Source: Streptomyces endocoffeicus
Lineage (GTDB): Bacteria > Actinomycetota > Actinomycetes > Streptomycetales > Streptomycetaceae
NCBI RefSeq assembly: GCF_016741935.1
Contig: NZ_JAERRG010000023.1
Span: 118,653-182,652, forward strand
Direction: 5' to 3'
DNA: 64,000 bases
In this document: positions 55,920-64,000 of the stretch, piece by piece
Numbering within the stretch: position 1 is the first letter of the stretch
Layout: every line of letters starts with the position of its first letter
The notes under the pieces: generated by a model
Databases searched by the model: none
Told to the model about the DNA's origin: nothing
What the model saw: the letters and a program-made list of their open reading frames with translations, nothing else
Program-made: the position numbers and the translations under genes

Positions 55920-57182
55920 ATGCTTCCCGAGCACCGTGGCTCCACCCGAATGATGCTCTCCCTCGCCGCCGCCGTGGCGCTGGCCGTGACCGGTTCCACG
56001 GCGGTGAGCGCCTCCGCACAGCCGAAGACGGCCGGCCTGCGGGAGGTGATGTTCGTGGGCAACAACTGGGACGGCACCGCCGACGTCATCAAGTCCACCG
56101 GCGACTTGGCCAGGATCGGCCGGATCAACGTCATACCGGACAAGGACCAGCGGCTCACCGAGATCTACCTCAACCCCATCAAGCTCGCCTTCTTCCTGGG
56201 GATCCGGCTGGGGCCGGGAGAAGGGCACGACCAGTTCGTGGACGACATGTACTCGACCCCGGACGGCTCCGCCATCGTCGTCTCCCGGCCCAGCTTCGCC
56301 GACGTGGTCTCGATCGACGTCGCGACGGGCAAAGTCAACTGGCGCTTCCCCGTGTCGGGGTTCCGCGCGGACCACATGGCCGTGTCCCCGGACGGCAAAC
56401 GCGTCGCGGTATCGGCTTCGACGTCGAACACGGTGCATGTCCTCGACATCGAGACGGGGAAGCAGCTCGGTTCGTTCTCCGCCGGTGACAAGCCCCATGA
56501 GAACGTCTTCACCGACGGCGGCAAGTATCTCTGGAACATGTCGATCGGTGAGGTCAACACCGACCTGGACGATCCGTCGATGGACTGGACGAAGGGCGAC
56601 CGGCACATCACCGTGGTCGACACGACCACATATCGGCAGGTCAAGGTCATCGACATGCGCGAGCGGCTCGACGCCTTCGGCCGCAAGGACCTGTCCGACG
56701 CCGTCCGGCCCGTCGCCTTCACCCCCGATGAGTCCAAGCTCTACTTCCAGGTCTCCTTCTTCAACGGGTTCCTGGAGTACGACGTGGCCAAGGACAAGAT
56801 CACCCGCGCGAAGACCCTCCCGAAGAACCCTCAGACCAGCGAGGACCGCACCACCTGGGTCAACGACTCCCGCCACCACGGCCTGTCGATGAGCCCCGAC
56901 GGCAAGAAGCTGTGCGTGGCCGGGACGATGGACGACTACGCGACCGTCGTGGACCGGGAATCACTCCAGGAGGGCCCCCTGGTGCCGACCTCGAAGCCGT
57001 ACTGGGCGACGGTGAGCGGCGACGGCACCTCGTGCGTCGTCTCCGAGAGCGGTGCCGACCGGGTCACCGCGATCGACTTCGCGACGGGCGAGAAGACCGC
57101 GTCCGTATCGGTCGGCGACCACCCGCAGCGGGTGCGCATCGGCCATGTGGCCGCCGACTGGACCGGACCGTCGGCCCCGTAG
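55920..57182 (+). CDS. Secreted YncE-like beta-propeller protein
   Basis: The 420-residue protein has a signal peptide (basic start, then LSLAAAVALAVTGSTAV, likely cut after SASA near residue 33). The rest is made of repeated propeller blades with the recurring pattern 'SPDGK.vav....ntv.viD..tgk', for example DHMAVSPDGKRVAVSAS and HHGLSMSPDGKKLCVAG. Such YVTN/NHL-type proteins act as extracellular binding or scaffold proteins; no enzyme motif is visible. The ATG at 55920 has GGAG 5 bases upstream; a GTG two codons earlier is also in frame. It converges on glutamate dehydrogenase. Confidence 0.8.
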   Translation: MLPEHRGSTRMMLSLAAAVALAVTGSTAVSASAQPKTAGLREVMFVGNNWDGTADVIKSTGDLARIGRINVIPDKDQRLTEIYLNPIKLAFFLGIRLGPGEGHDQFVDDMYSTPDGSAIVVSRPSFADVVSIDVATGKVNWRFPVSGFRADHMAVSPDGKRVAVSASTSNTVHVLDIETGKQLGSFSAGDKPHENVFTDGGKYLWNMSIGEVNTDLDDPSMDWTKGDRHITVVDTTTYRQVKVIDMRERLDAFGRKDLSDAVRPVAFTPDESKLYFQVSFFNGFLEYDVAKDKITRAKTLPKNPQTSEDRTTWVNDSRHHGLSMSPDGKKLCVAGTMDDYATVVDRESLQEGPLVPTSKPYWATVSGDGTSCVVSESGADRVTAIDFATGEKTASVSVGDHPQRVRIGHVAADWTGPSAP

Positions 57183-57217
57183 CTGCCCCATCGGAGCGTC
57201 GCGGCGCGCCCGTGACC

Positions 57218-57253
57218 GAGGCCGGGGGCCCATGCGTATGCGGCCCCCGCCTC
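57218..57253. terminator. Bidirectional hairpin terminator
   Basis: GAGGC and GGGGGCC pair with GGCCCCC and GCCTC around an 11-base loop, with one bulged C at 57223. It lies between the convergent beta-propeller and glutamate dehydrogenase genes, 36 and 20 bases from their stops. Confidence 0.8.
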
Positions 57254-57272
57254 GTCATGCCGACGACAGTGC

Positions 57273-58619
57273 TCAGACGACGCCCTGGGCGGTCATGGCC
57301 TCGGCGACACGGAGGAAGCCCGCGGCGTTGGCGCCGAGCACGTAGTCGTCGGCGTCACCGCCGTAGGTCTCCGCGGTGGCGCGGCACTGCGCGTGCACCT
57401 GTCGCATGATGGTGGCGAGCTGGTCCTCGGCACGTTCGAAGCTCCAGCTCTCGCGGGACGCGTTCTGCTGCATCTCGAGTGCGGAGGTCGCCACCCCGCC
57501 CGCGTTGGCGGCCTTGCCCGGACCGAACAGAATCCGCGCGCCGCGGAAGACCTCGACCGCCTCGGGCGTGCACGGCATGTTCGCGCCCTCGGCCACGGCC
57601 AGCACACCGTTCTTCGTCAGCGCGGTGGCGTCCTGCTGGTGCAGCTCGTTCTGGGTCGCGCACGGCAGCGCGACCTGGCACGGCACGTCGAACACCGACC
57701 CCCGGGCGGAGAACCGCGCCGCCGTCTTCACCTCGGCGTAGGCGGAGATCCGCTCGCGGCGCACCTCCTTGATCTCCTTGAGCAGCTCCAGGTCGATGCC
57801 GTCCTCGTCGACCAGATAGCCGGAGGAGTCGGAGCAGGCCACCACCCGTCCACCGAGGGCGTGGACCTTCTCGATGGCGTAGATGGCCACGTTGCCCGAT
57901 CCGGAGACCACGGCCCGCCGTCCGTCGAAGTCCTGGCCGCGCGTGGCGAGCATCTCCTGGGCGAAGAACACCGCGCCGTAGCCGGTGGCCTCGGTGCGGA
58001 CATGCGATCCGCCCCAGCCGACCGGCTTGCCGGTCAGCACGCCGGACTCGTGGCGGTTGGTGATCCGCTTGTACTGGCCGAAGAGGTAGCCGATCTCACG
58101 GCCGCCGACTCCGATGTCCCCGGCGGGCACATCAGTGTGCTCGCCCAGATGCCGGTACAGCTCCGTCATGAACGCCTGGCAGAAGCGCATCACCTCGCCG
58201 TCCGAGCGGCCCTTGGGATCGAAGTCCGAACCGCCCTTGCCACCGCCGATCGCCATGCCGGTCAGCGCGTTCTTGAAGATCTGCTCGAAGCCCAGGAACT
58301 TCACGATGCCGAGGTTGACACTGGGGTGGAACCGCAGCCCGCCCTTGTACGGGCCGAGCGCACTGTTGAACTCCACCCGAAAACCCCGGTTGACCTGCAC
58401 CGTTCCCTGGTCGTCCACCCACGGGACCCGGAACATCAGCTGTCGTTCGGGCTCGCAGAGCCGTTCCACGATCCTGGCGTGCTGGTACTCCGGGTGGGCC
58501 TTGAGCACGGGTCCTATCGCCTGTAGGACTTCGTGTGCTGCCTGATGGAACTCCGTTTCCGCGGGATCCCGTCGATGGAGATTGCCGTAGACGGCCTCGA
58601 GGTAGGCACTGACGTCCAT
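57273..58619 (-). CDS. gdhA: NADP-specific glutamate dehydrogenase
   Basis: The 448-residue length matches hexameric NADP-type enzymes. It has substrate-binding GPYKGGLRFHPSVN near residue 88, the catalytic Lys region GGGKGGSDFDPKG near residue 123, PAGDIGVGGREIGYLFG, and the nucleotide-binding VVSGSGNVAIYAIEK near residue 240. It interconverts 2-oxoglutarate plus ammonia and glutamate in the cytoplasm. It stands alone between two terminators or gaps and is probably primary metabolism. Glutamate also feeds the mutase and SbnA steps of the nearby pathway. Confidence 0.96.
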   Translation of the reverse strand: MDVSAYLEAVYGNLHRRDPAETEFHQAAHEVLQAIGPVLKAHPEYQHARIVERLCEPERQLMFRVPWVDDQGTVQVNRGFRVEFNSALGPYKGGLRFHPSVNLGIVKFLGFEQIFKNALTGMAIGGGKGGSDFDPKGRSDGEVMRFCQAFMTELYRHLGEHTDVPAGDIGVGGREIGYLFGQYKRITNRHESGVLTGKPVGWGGSHVRTEATGYGAVFFAQEMLATRGQDFDGRRAVVSGSGNVAIYAIEKVHALGGRVVACSDSSGYLVDEDGIDLELLKEIKEVRRERISAYAEVKTAARFSARGSVFDVPCQVALPCATQNELHQQDATALTKNGVLAVAEGANMPCTPEAVEVFRGARILFGPGKAANAGGVATSALEMQQNASRESWSFERAEDQLATIMRQVHAQCRATAETYGGDADDYVLGANAAGFLRVAEAMTAQGVV

Positions 58620-58704
58620 GTGCGCTGTTCTCTCCGTTCGCATGCGGGCCGGCCGGCCCGGCACGAGCTGTGCTTCAGGCGCGGAAGTGCGCCGACAGCG
58701 TACT

Positions 58705-59367
58705 TCAGCCGGTGTCAGCCTTCAGTGGGGAAAAGCCCAGACCGGAGTCCGGCGTGCCGTGCCGGGCCGCCGACCACCCGATCAGGGCTCCGCGCAGTGC
58801 GCCCATGAGGCGGGTGGCCGCCTCGTCCTCGGTTCGTCCGCTCTTGATGAGGTCGAGGATGTCCCGGGGGTCGAACAACGCGTTCCACAGATACAGGGCC
58901 TCGTCGCCCAGGTCCCCCAGACCGAGCTCCTCGGCGGTCTGCCGCAGTGGCTCGGTGAGCGCTTCGGCCTGCGGGGTGAGGTAGCCGGTGCCCTCGCGAA
59001 GTCGCTCGAGATAGCCGCGGTGCGAGCGCATCTGCGCCATCGCACCGCCGTGCTCGAGGACCAGGGACACCCAGTACCGCGACACCGCGTCGAGCTTGCG
59101 CATGCCCCGGGTCGTCTGCGCGGAGCTGAAGTCCCTTAGTTCGGTGCCCACTTGGGCGCGGAAGGCGTGCAGGACCTCCTCCACGGAGGAGAAGTGACGG
59201 TAGGCGGTCGCGGTGGACACCTCGGCATGCTTGGCGATCTCCGCGAGGCTGACCGGGGTGGGCGAGTTCTCGAAGAGTCGTGCGGCCGCCCTGATGAGGT
59301 GCCTTCGGTTGCGCTCGGTGTCACTCCGCATGGGGCGACTCCTCCTCGCGTCCGGGACGGCGTTCAT
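58705..59367 (-). CDS. TetR-family regulator at the end of the pxp operon
   Basis: The 220-residue protein has an N-terminal TetR DNA-binding domain (LIRAAARLFENSPTPVSLAEIAKHAEVSTATAYRHF in outline, residues 24-60) and a helical ligand domain. Its ATG overlaps the aminotransferase stop (ATGA), so it is translated with the catabolic operon, suggesting autoregulation. The dyad TGAGAA-N4-TTCTCA at 61395-61410 inside the operon is a candidate target. Confidence 0.88.
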   Translation of the reverse strand: MNAVPDARRSRPMRSDTERNRRHLIRAAARLFENSPTPVSLAEIAKHAEVSTATAYRHFSSVEEVLHAFRAQVGTELRDFSSAQTTRGMRKLDAVSRYWVSLVLEHGGAMAQMRSHRGYLERLREGTGYLTPQAEALTEPLRQTAEELGLGDLGDEALYLWNALFDPRDILDLIKSGRTEDEAATRLMGALRGALIGWSAARHGTPDSGLGFSPLKADTG

Positions 59368-60533
59368 CGCAGGGCGGCGAGGCCGTGGGCCAGCCTGCGC
59401 ACACCCTCGATGATGGACCGCGGGCCGGCGGCGTACGACAGGCGCAGATGCCCCTCGCCCCGGGCCCCGAACTCGCTTCCGGGCCGGACGGCGACCCCGT
59501 GCGCGCGCAGTGCCGCCACGACATCGACGGAGGGCAGATCGAGGTCGTACCGCGGGAACTGGTAGAAGGCCCCCTCGGGCGCGCTGAGGGTGAGACCGGG
59601 AATCGAGGCCAGTTCCTCACGCATGATCTCGCCGCGTTCCTCGTAGGCGGCGCGCATCCGGGCGATGTCATCCGCACAGTTTTCCACCGCGACGAGCGCG
59701 GCGTCCTGGATAAAGGTGTTCACCGACCCGTTGAAGGTGTTGTGGACGCGTGCGGCCGCCTGGATGAGGGGCGACGGACCCCAGAGATAACCCACGCGCC
59801 AGCCGGTCATCGCGTAACTCTTGGAGAAGGTCTGGCAGTAGACGGTCCGCTCGCGCAGCCCGTCGAGGGAGACCGCGGAGGTGAAGAGCCGCCCGGTGTA
59901 ATCCAGGTCGGAGTACGCCTCGTCGGAGACGACGATCGTGGAGGTGCCGTCGAGCAGCTCGGCGAGCGCGGAGAGCTCCTCGTGGCCGTGGACGATCCCG
60001 GTCGGGTTCACGGGGTTGCAGAAGACGAAGAGCCTGGCGCCGTCAAGTGCGTCGGCGAGCCGGTCGAGGTCCCAGTGCAGGTCAGGACCGAGCGGGACGG
60101 GGACGACGGCACCCCCGGCCATCGCGACGAGGTCGGCGTAGAGGGAGTAGGTGGGGTCGGGGATGACCACCTTGTCACCGGGGTTGACGATGGAGAGGAT
60201 CGAGGCGGCGAGGCCGGCGGTGCCGCCCTGGGTGATCAGGACGTCGGCCGCGGAGACCGGTGCGCCGGCGGTGGTGGCGAGCTTCCCGGCCAGTGCTTCG
60301 CGCAGGGCGGGTTCGCCGAGCAGCGGCGAGTAGTGGGTCCGTCCGGCGCGCAGCGAGGCCTGGGCCGCCTCGGTCACCGAGGGGGGAGTGTCGAAATCGG
60401 GTTCGCCCATGGCGAGGGAGACGAGGTCGGCCCGGGACTGCGGCTGCTGCGTCCGGCGGGACGCGGCCGCGATCCGGGCGACGGCGTCGGCGGTGGCGAA
60501 CCGGGGCGGCTGCGTGGTGACGGTGGGCGGCAT
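59364..60533 (-). CDS. Pyridoxal-phosphate aminotransferase, class I/II
   Basis: The 389-residue protein shows the aspartate-aminotransferase fold: LVSLAMGEPDFDTPP near residue 38, TQGGTAGLAASILSIV, NPVNPTGIV near residue 178, VSDEAYSDLDY, and the PLP lysine in QTFSKSYAMTGWRVGYLWG near residue 238. Arg of the substrate carboxylate site is in GHLRLSYA near the end. Its substrate cannot be read; in this operon it may act on the amino acid released by the oxoprolinase-type enzyme or on its ketoacid partner. AGGAGG lies 6 bases before the ATG. Confidence 0.92.
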   Translation of the reverse strand: MPPTVTTQPPRFATADAVARIAAASRRTQQPQSRADLVSLAMGEPDFDTPPSVTEAAQASLRAGRTHYSPLLGEPALREALAGKLATTAGAPVSAADVLITQGGTAGLAASILSIVNPGDKVVIPDPTYSLYADLVAMAGGAVVPVPLGPDLHWDLDRLADALDGARLFVFCNPVNPTGIVHGHEELSALAELLDGTSTIVVSDEAYSDLDYTGRLFTSAVSLDGLRERTVYCQTFSKSYAMTGWRVGYLWGPSPLIQAAARVHNTFNGSVNTFIQDAALVAVENCADDIARMRAAYEERGEIMREELASIPGLTLSAPEGAFYQFPRYDLDLPSVDVVAALRAHGVAVRPGSEFGARGEGHLRLSYAAGPRSIIEGVRRLAHGLAALR

Positions 60534-60556
60534 GCGCTCCTCCTGGTGGCGGGTGG

Positions 60557-61375
<819 letters not shown>

Positions 61376-61394
61376 CTGCGATCCCCATTGCAAG

Positions 61395-61410
61395 TGAGAA
61401 TATCTTCTCA
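61395..61410. promoter_or_regulatory. Dyad TGAGAA-TATC-TTCTCA, candidate TetR operator
   Basis: Perfect 6-base arms around 4 bases, AT-rich against a GC-rich background. It overlaps the pxpC stop and precedes the SDR start. It could mark an internal operator-promoter for the SDR, aminotransferase and TetR genes; the local TetR is the natural candidate. Confidence 0.45.
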
Positions 61411-62412
61411 TTTAGTGTGTGACAAGGGTTCCTCGAAACCGAGGGCGCCGAACGCCTCGGCGGCGGCCTGCCCGAGGGTCCTGACCTCCGCCGCGCGCCG
61501 CGCGAACTGCCGCAGCGAGCTCTCGCGGTCGATCCAGCGGAACCGCAGTTCCCGGCCGGGGCCGGCCTGCCCGAGCATCGGCAAGGAGGCACGGGCGGCG
61601 ACGCCGACGATCGGATAGCCCGCCGTCAGGCTCCGGTAGCGGCCGAGCACGATCAGTTCGTCCGCGTGCGGGATCTGCAGCGCCCCGATGGGCACCCCGT
61701 GCGAGACGATCTCGGTGTCGGTGTCCGGATGCCGTACGGGGCCGTCGAGCCGGAGTCCGACGTGGTTGGAGCGAGGGGTGACGACGTAGGCCGACTCCTC
61801 GACCACCTCGCGGATGCCGGGGATCGCGTGGCCGCCGTGACTGGCGACGACGTCGATGACCCAGGGGCCGTCGTCGAAGCGGGGCACGGGGACCGGGAGC
61901 CGGAACAACGGCGGCTCGAACCGACCGCGGCCGAATCCGCCGAACCCCGTTTCCAGCAGTACGCGCGAGCCCGGGGCGAGGTTCTGCCCGAATCCCATCC
62001 GGGCGTCCGGGGCCGCGCTGCCCAGCAGCGTCCGCGCGGCCATTCTGCCGTTCACGGCCAGATAGACGCGGGCTCCCCTGGTCATATCGCCGCGGACCCG
62101 TACCTCGTGCCCGGCGGGAACGACCAGCGGCGACCAGGCCTCGACCGGCCCGCCCGCGACGGTGACCCGGGCGGGAGCACCCGTCACGGCGACCAGGACG
62201 TCCGCGTCGGGCACGAACGCCAGCTCGCCTCCGAGGTTCTCGATCAGGGTCGCGCTCCGAGCGTTGCCCACCAGGAGGTTCGCGACGGTCGCCGAATGCT
62301 GGTCGGCGGCGCCACCGGTGGGCACTCCGCGGCGTTCGGTGTCGGTCCGGCCGAGGTCCTGGAACGTCGTGATCCAGCCGGTGCCGGTGATCTCGAGTGC
62401 CACGGTCTTCAT
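61408..62412 (-). CDS. pxpC: 5-oxoprolinase subunit C-like (biotin-dependent carboxyltransferase family, KipA/YbgK)
   Basis: The 334-residue protein has the family start GTGWITTFQDLGRTDTERRGVPTGGAAD, followed by ANLLVGN, ALIENLGGELAF-like text, and the late segments RSNHVGLRLDG and EIVSHGVPIGALQIPH. Together with PxpB and PxpA it forms an ATP-dependent enzyme that opens 5-oxoproline (pyroglutamate) to glutamate; homologues also act on other lactams or ureas. It overlaps pxpB by ATGA. Confidence 0.92.
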   Translation of the reverse strand: MKTVALEITGTGWITTFQDLGRTDTERRGVPTGGAADQHSATVANLLVGNARSATLIENLGGELAFVPDADVLVAVTGAPARVTVAGGPVEAWSPLVVPAGHEVRVRGDMTRGARVYLAVNGRMAARTLLGSAAPDARMGFGQNLAPGSRVLLETGFGGFGRGRFEPPLFRLPVPVPRFDDGPWVIDVVASHGGHAIPGIREVVEESAYVVTPRSNHVGLRLDGPVRHPDTDTEIVSHGVPIGALQIPHADELIVLGRYRSLTAGYPIVGVAARASLPMLGQAGPGRELRFRWIDRESSLRQFARRAAEVRTLGQAAAEAFGALGFEEPLSHTK

Positions 62413-63146
62413 GCGCCCTCCCCCGTCGGCAGCGGAAATCCGGCGTTCAGTGCCTCGGCCTCATCCCGGGTGACCGGCACGAAGCGCACGATGTCACCCG
62501 TCCCGAACGCGGCGGGGTCCGGGCGGGAGATGTCGACGATGGTGTGCGGGGTGCGGCCGACAACCCGCCAGCCGGTCGGTCCCGGGAACGGCTGGATGAT
62601 CGCGTTGGTACCGGCGATCATGACGGCTCCGGGGGCGACGTCGGTCCGTGGCTCGGCACGGCGGCGCACCGGCCCGGGTACCTTCAGGCCGTCCATCATC
62701 GGGGCCATCGCCGCGCCGAGGAGAGCGACGGTGAAGGTGGACTCCGCGATCGCCTCGACGACCCCGGACGGCGCGAGCCCCAGCTCTTCGGCGACGGAGG
62801 CCAGGTCGGGACCGTTGTCGTGGTCGAAGACGACGGGAATCGCGAAGGTCCGTACGGCTCGCCCGCCGTCCGTACGGTCCGACGGGGCCGGCGCCCACCG
62901 CGCCACCAGACGCGCCGCGTACTCCACGTGCTCGAGTGCGGTCCGCAGCGGATCGAACTCGATGAGCAGGGATTCGAGACCGGAGACGACGTCGAGCACA
63001 CCGTGCGGGCGGTGTGCCAGGAACCGGTCGCGGAAGGCGACGGTCGCGGCTCTGCGGATGGCCTGGTCGGCGTGGGGGATGGTCACCATCACCGCCGAGT
63101 CCCCGAAGGGTTCGACGGTGATGGCGCCGTACTGTGCTGTGGTCAT
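62409..63146 (-). CDS. pxpB: 5-oxoprolinase subunit B-like (KipI/YbgJ)
   Basis: The 245-residue protein has the KipI pattern: ITVEPFGDSAVMVTIP at the start, VLDVVSGLESLLIEFDP, IPVVFDHDNGPDLASVAEELGL and the late TGWRVVGRTPHTIVDISRPDP. It is the partner of PxpC, starting 18 bases after pxpA and overlapping pxpC by 4 bases. Confidence 0.92.
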   Translation of the reverse strand: MTTAQYGAITVEPFGDSAVMVTIPHADQAIRRAATVAFRDRFLAHRPHGVLDVVSGLESLLIEFDPLRTALEHVEYAARLVARWAPAPSDRTDGGRAVRTFAIPVVFDHDNGPDLASVAEELGLAPSGVVEAIAESTFTVALLGAAMAPMMDGLKVPGPVRRRAEPRTDVAPGAVMIAGTNAIIQPFPGPTGWRVVGRTPHTIVDISRPDPAAFGTGDIVRFVPVTRDEAEALNAGFPLPTGEGA

Positions 63147-63164
63147 CGCCTGGTGCGCTCGACG

Positions 63165-63980
63165 TCAGCCGGCGAGCGCGGCCTCCGTCTTCTGTGCCTT
63201 CTCCGCCAGGACGTCCCGCAGTCCGGTGACCCGGATGTCGGCGGCGTCGAGTGCGGCCCGTACGGCGGTGCCGTTCTCCAGCACGGTCGGGTGGTCACCG
63301 TGCAGCAGCAGGACGTCCGCGTCGTGGCCGAGGGGGACCACATTGCCGTTGACCGAGCGGACGGTGCCCTCCTGGACGACCTGGGCGGAGCGCCGGCCGA
63401 TGAGTTCGGGGTCGTAGATCAGGCCGCCCTCGTGCGAGCGGGGCACCGGCATACCGTCGTCGCCGTAACCGCGGTCCGCCAGGAAGACATAGCCGACCTC
63501 GAGGCCGCGCTTGCGGGACTCCTCGGCGAGCAGACCGCGCTGGCAGATGACGATGTAGCCGGTGTTGTACGCGGCGATCGCGTCGGTGATGGCACGGGCG
63601 TGCTTGGCGTCGGTCTGGGCGATGGAACCCATACGGCCGTGCGGGGCCACATGGCTGATGGTGCCGCCGTGCACCCGGGCGAACGCGTCGAGTGCGCCGA
63701 GCTGGTAGAGGACGTCCGTGCGGATCTCCTCCTCGGTGGCCTCGATGAGCCGGCGGCCGAAGCCGACGAGGTCGGGGTAGCCGGGGTGGGCGCCGAGCTC
63801 GATGCCCCGCTCGACACAGTCGGCGACGGTGCGGTCCATGATGCGCGGGTCACCGGCGTGGAAGCCGCACGCGATGTTCGAGGAGGTGACGAGGGTGAGC
63901 AGGGCGGCGTCATCACCGATCGTGTAGTTGCCGAAGCTCTCACCGAGGTCGGCGACGACGGCTACGGAATTGCTTCCCAT
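63165..63980 (-). CDS. pxpA: 5-oxoprolinase subunit A-like (LamB/YcsF)
   Basis: The 271-residue LamB/YcsF protein has DLGESFGNYTIGDDAALLTLVTSSNIACGFHAGDP-type sequence in residues 11-45, IELGAHPGYPDLVGFGRR near residue 60 and LLLHGDHPTVLENG near the end, with conserved His and Asp for metal binding. It is the lactamase-like subunit of the oxoprolinase. AGGA lies 6 bases before the ATG at 63980. Only 20 bases of upstream sequence are in the window, so promoter and further operon genes are not visible. Confidence 0.93.
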   Translation of the reverse strand: MGSNSVAVVADLGESFGNYTIGDDAALLTLVTSSNIACGFHAGDPRIMDRTVADCVERGIELGAHPGYPDLVGFGRRLIEATEEEIRTDVLYQLGALDAFARVHGGTISHVAPHGRMGSIAQTDAKHARAITDAIAAYNTGYIVICQRGLLAEESRKRGLEVGYVFLADRGYGDDGMPVPRSHEGGLIYDPELIGRRSAQVVQEGTVRSVNGNVVPLGHDADVLLLHGDHPTVLENGTAVRAALDAADIRVTGLRDVLAEKAQKTEAALAG

Positions 63981-64000
63981 GAGGTGTCCTACTTTCTTGA

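Overview
The window is high-GC actinomycete chromosome, most likely Streptomyces or a close relative. Supporting signs are strong GC bias at third codon positions, GTG and TTG starts, many 4-base ATGA/GTGA gene overlaps, MmyB-type XRE regulators, a Methyltransf_19 (DUF574) methyltransferase, and a perfect match to the streptomycete CebR box. I see no rRNA, tRNA, CRISPR array, insertion sequence or phage gene.

Left flank (1-13407). A sugar isomerase/epimerase follows the last codons of a gene cut by the window edge. Next is an acyl-CoA carboxylase operon on the minus strand: carboxyltransferase beta, a 36-residue ORF, biotin carboxylase/BCCP, then a Zn-ribbon/OB-fold protein. It is divergent from two overlapping TetR genes. 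Then come a quinone oxidoreductase-like gene, two MmyB-type XRE regulators, a membrane protein, two SDRs, and a secreted family-9-like pectate lyase whose upstream region carries a CebR-type operator and a well-formed promoter.

Core (13445-54314). A minus-strand run of about 39 kb (52287 down to 13445) encodes a hybrid type II PKS-NRPS pathway. The NRPS has six modules on two proteins: 3068 aa (C-A-T-E-C-A-T-E) and 5002 aa (C-A-T-E-C-A-T-C-A-T-C-A-T-TE). The first C domain is placed as a starter C that would accept an acyl chain. The acyl chain would come from a reducing type II PKS: two KS/CLF-like pairs, two nearly identical ACPs, one ketoreductase and two FabZ-like dehydratases, with no enoyl reductase. 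A thioredoxin-fold protein resembling polyene-lipid isomerases, a double hot-dog protein and an alpha/beta hydrolase accompany it. Precursor genes are SbnA/SbnB-like (L-2,3-diaminopropionate) and a coenzyme-B12 glutamate-mutase-like pair (3-methylaspartate or similar). An MbtH protein and a DrrAB-type exporter complete the set. Domain order predicts an acyl hexapeptide with D,D,D,L,L,L stereochemistry. Pocket residues indicate Ser at 2, Val at 4, a possibly cationic residue at 5 and an Asx-type residue at 6; positions 1 and 3 are unassigned.

Right flank (54315-64000). A 600-bp non-coding stretch with three palindromes precedes a Methyltransf_19 methyltransferase and a secreted beta-propeller protein. 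These converge on an NADP-type glutamate dehydrogenase across a strong terminator. The last block is a minus-strand catabolic operon: pxpA-pxpB-pxpC (5-oxoprolinase type), an SDR, a class I aminotransferase and a coupled TetR regulator.

All functions come from reading motifs and gene order; no database search was run.
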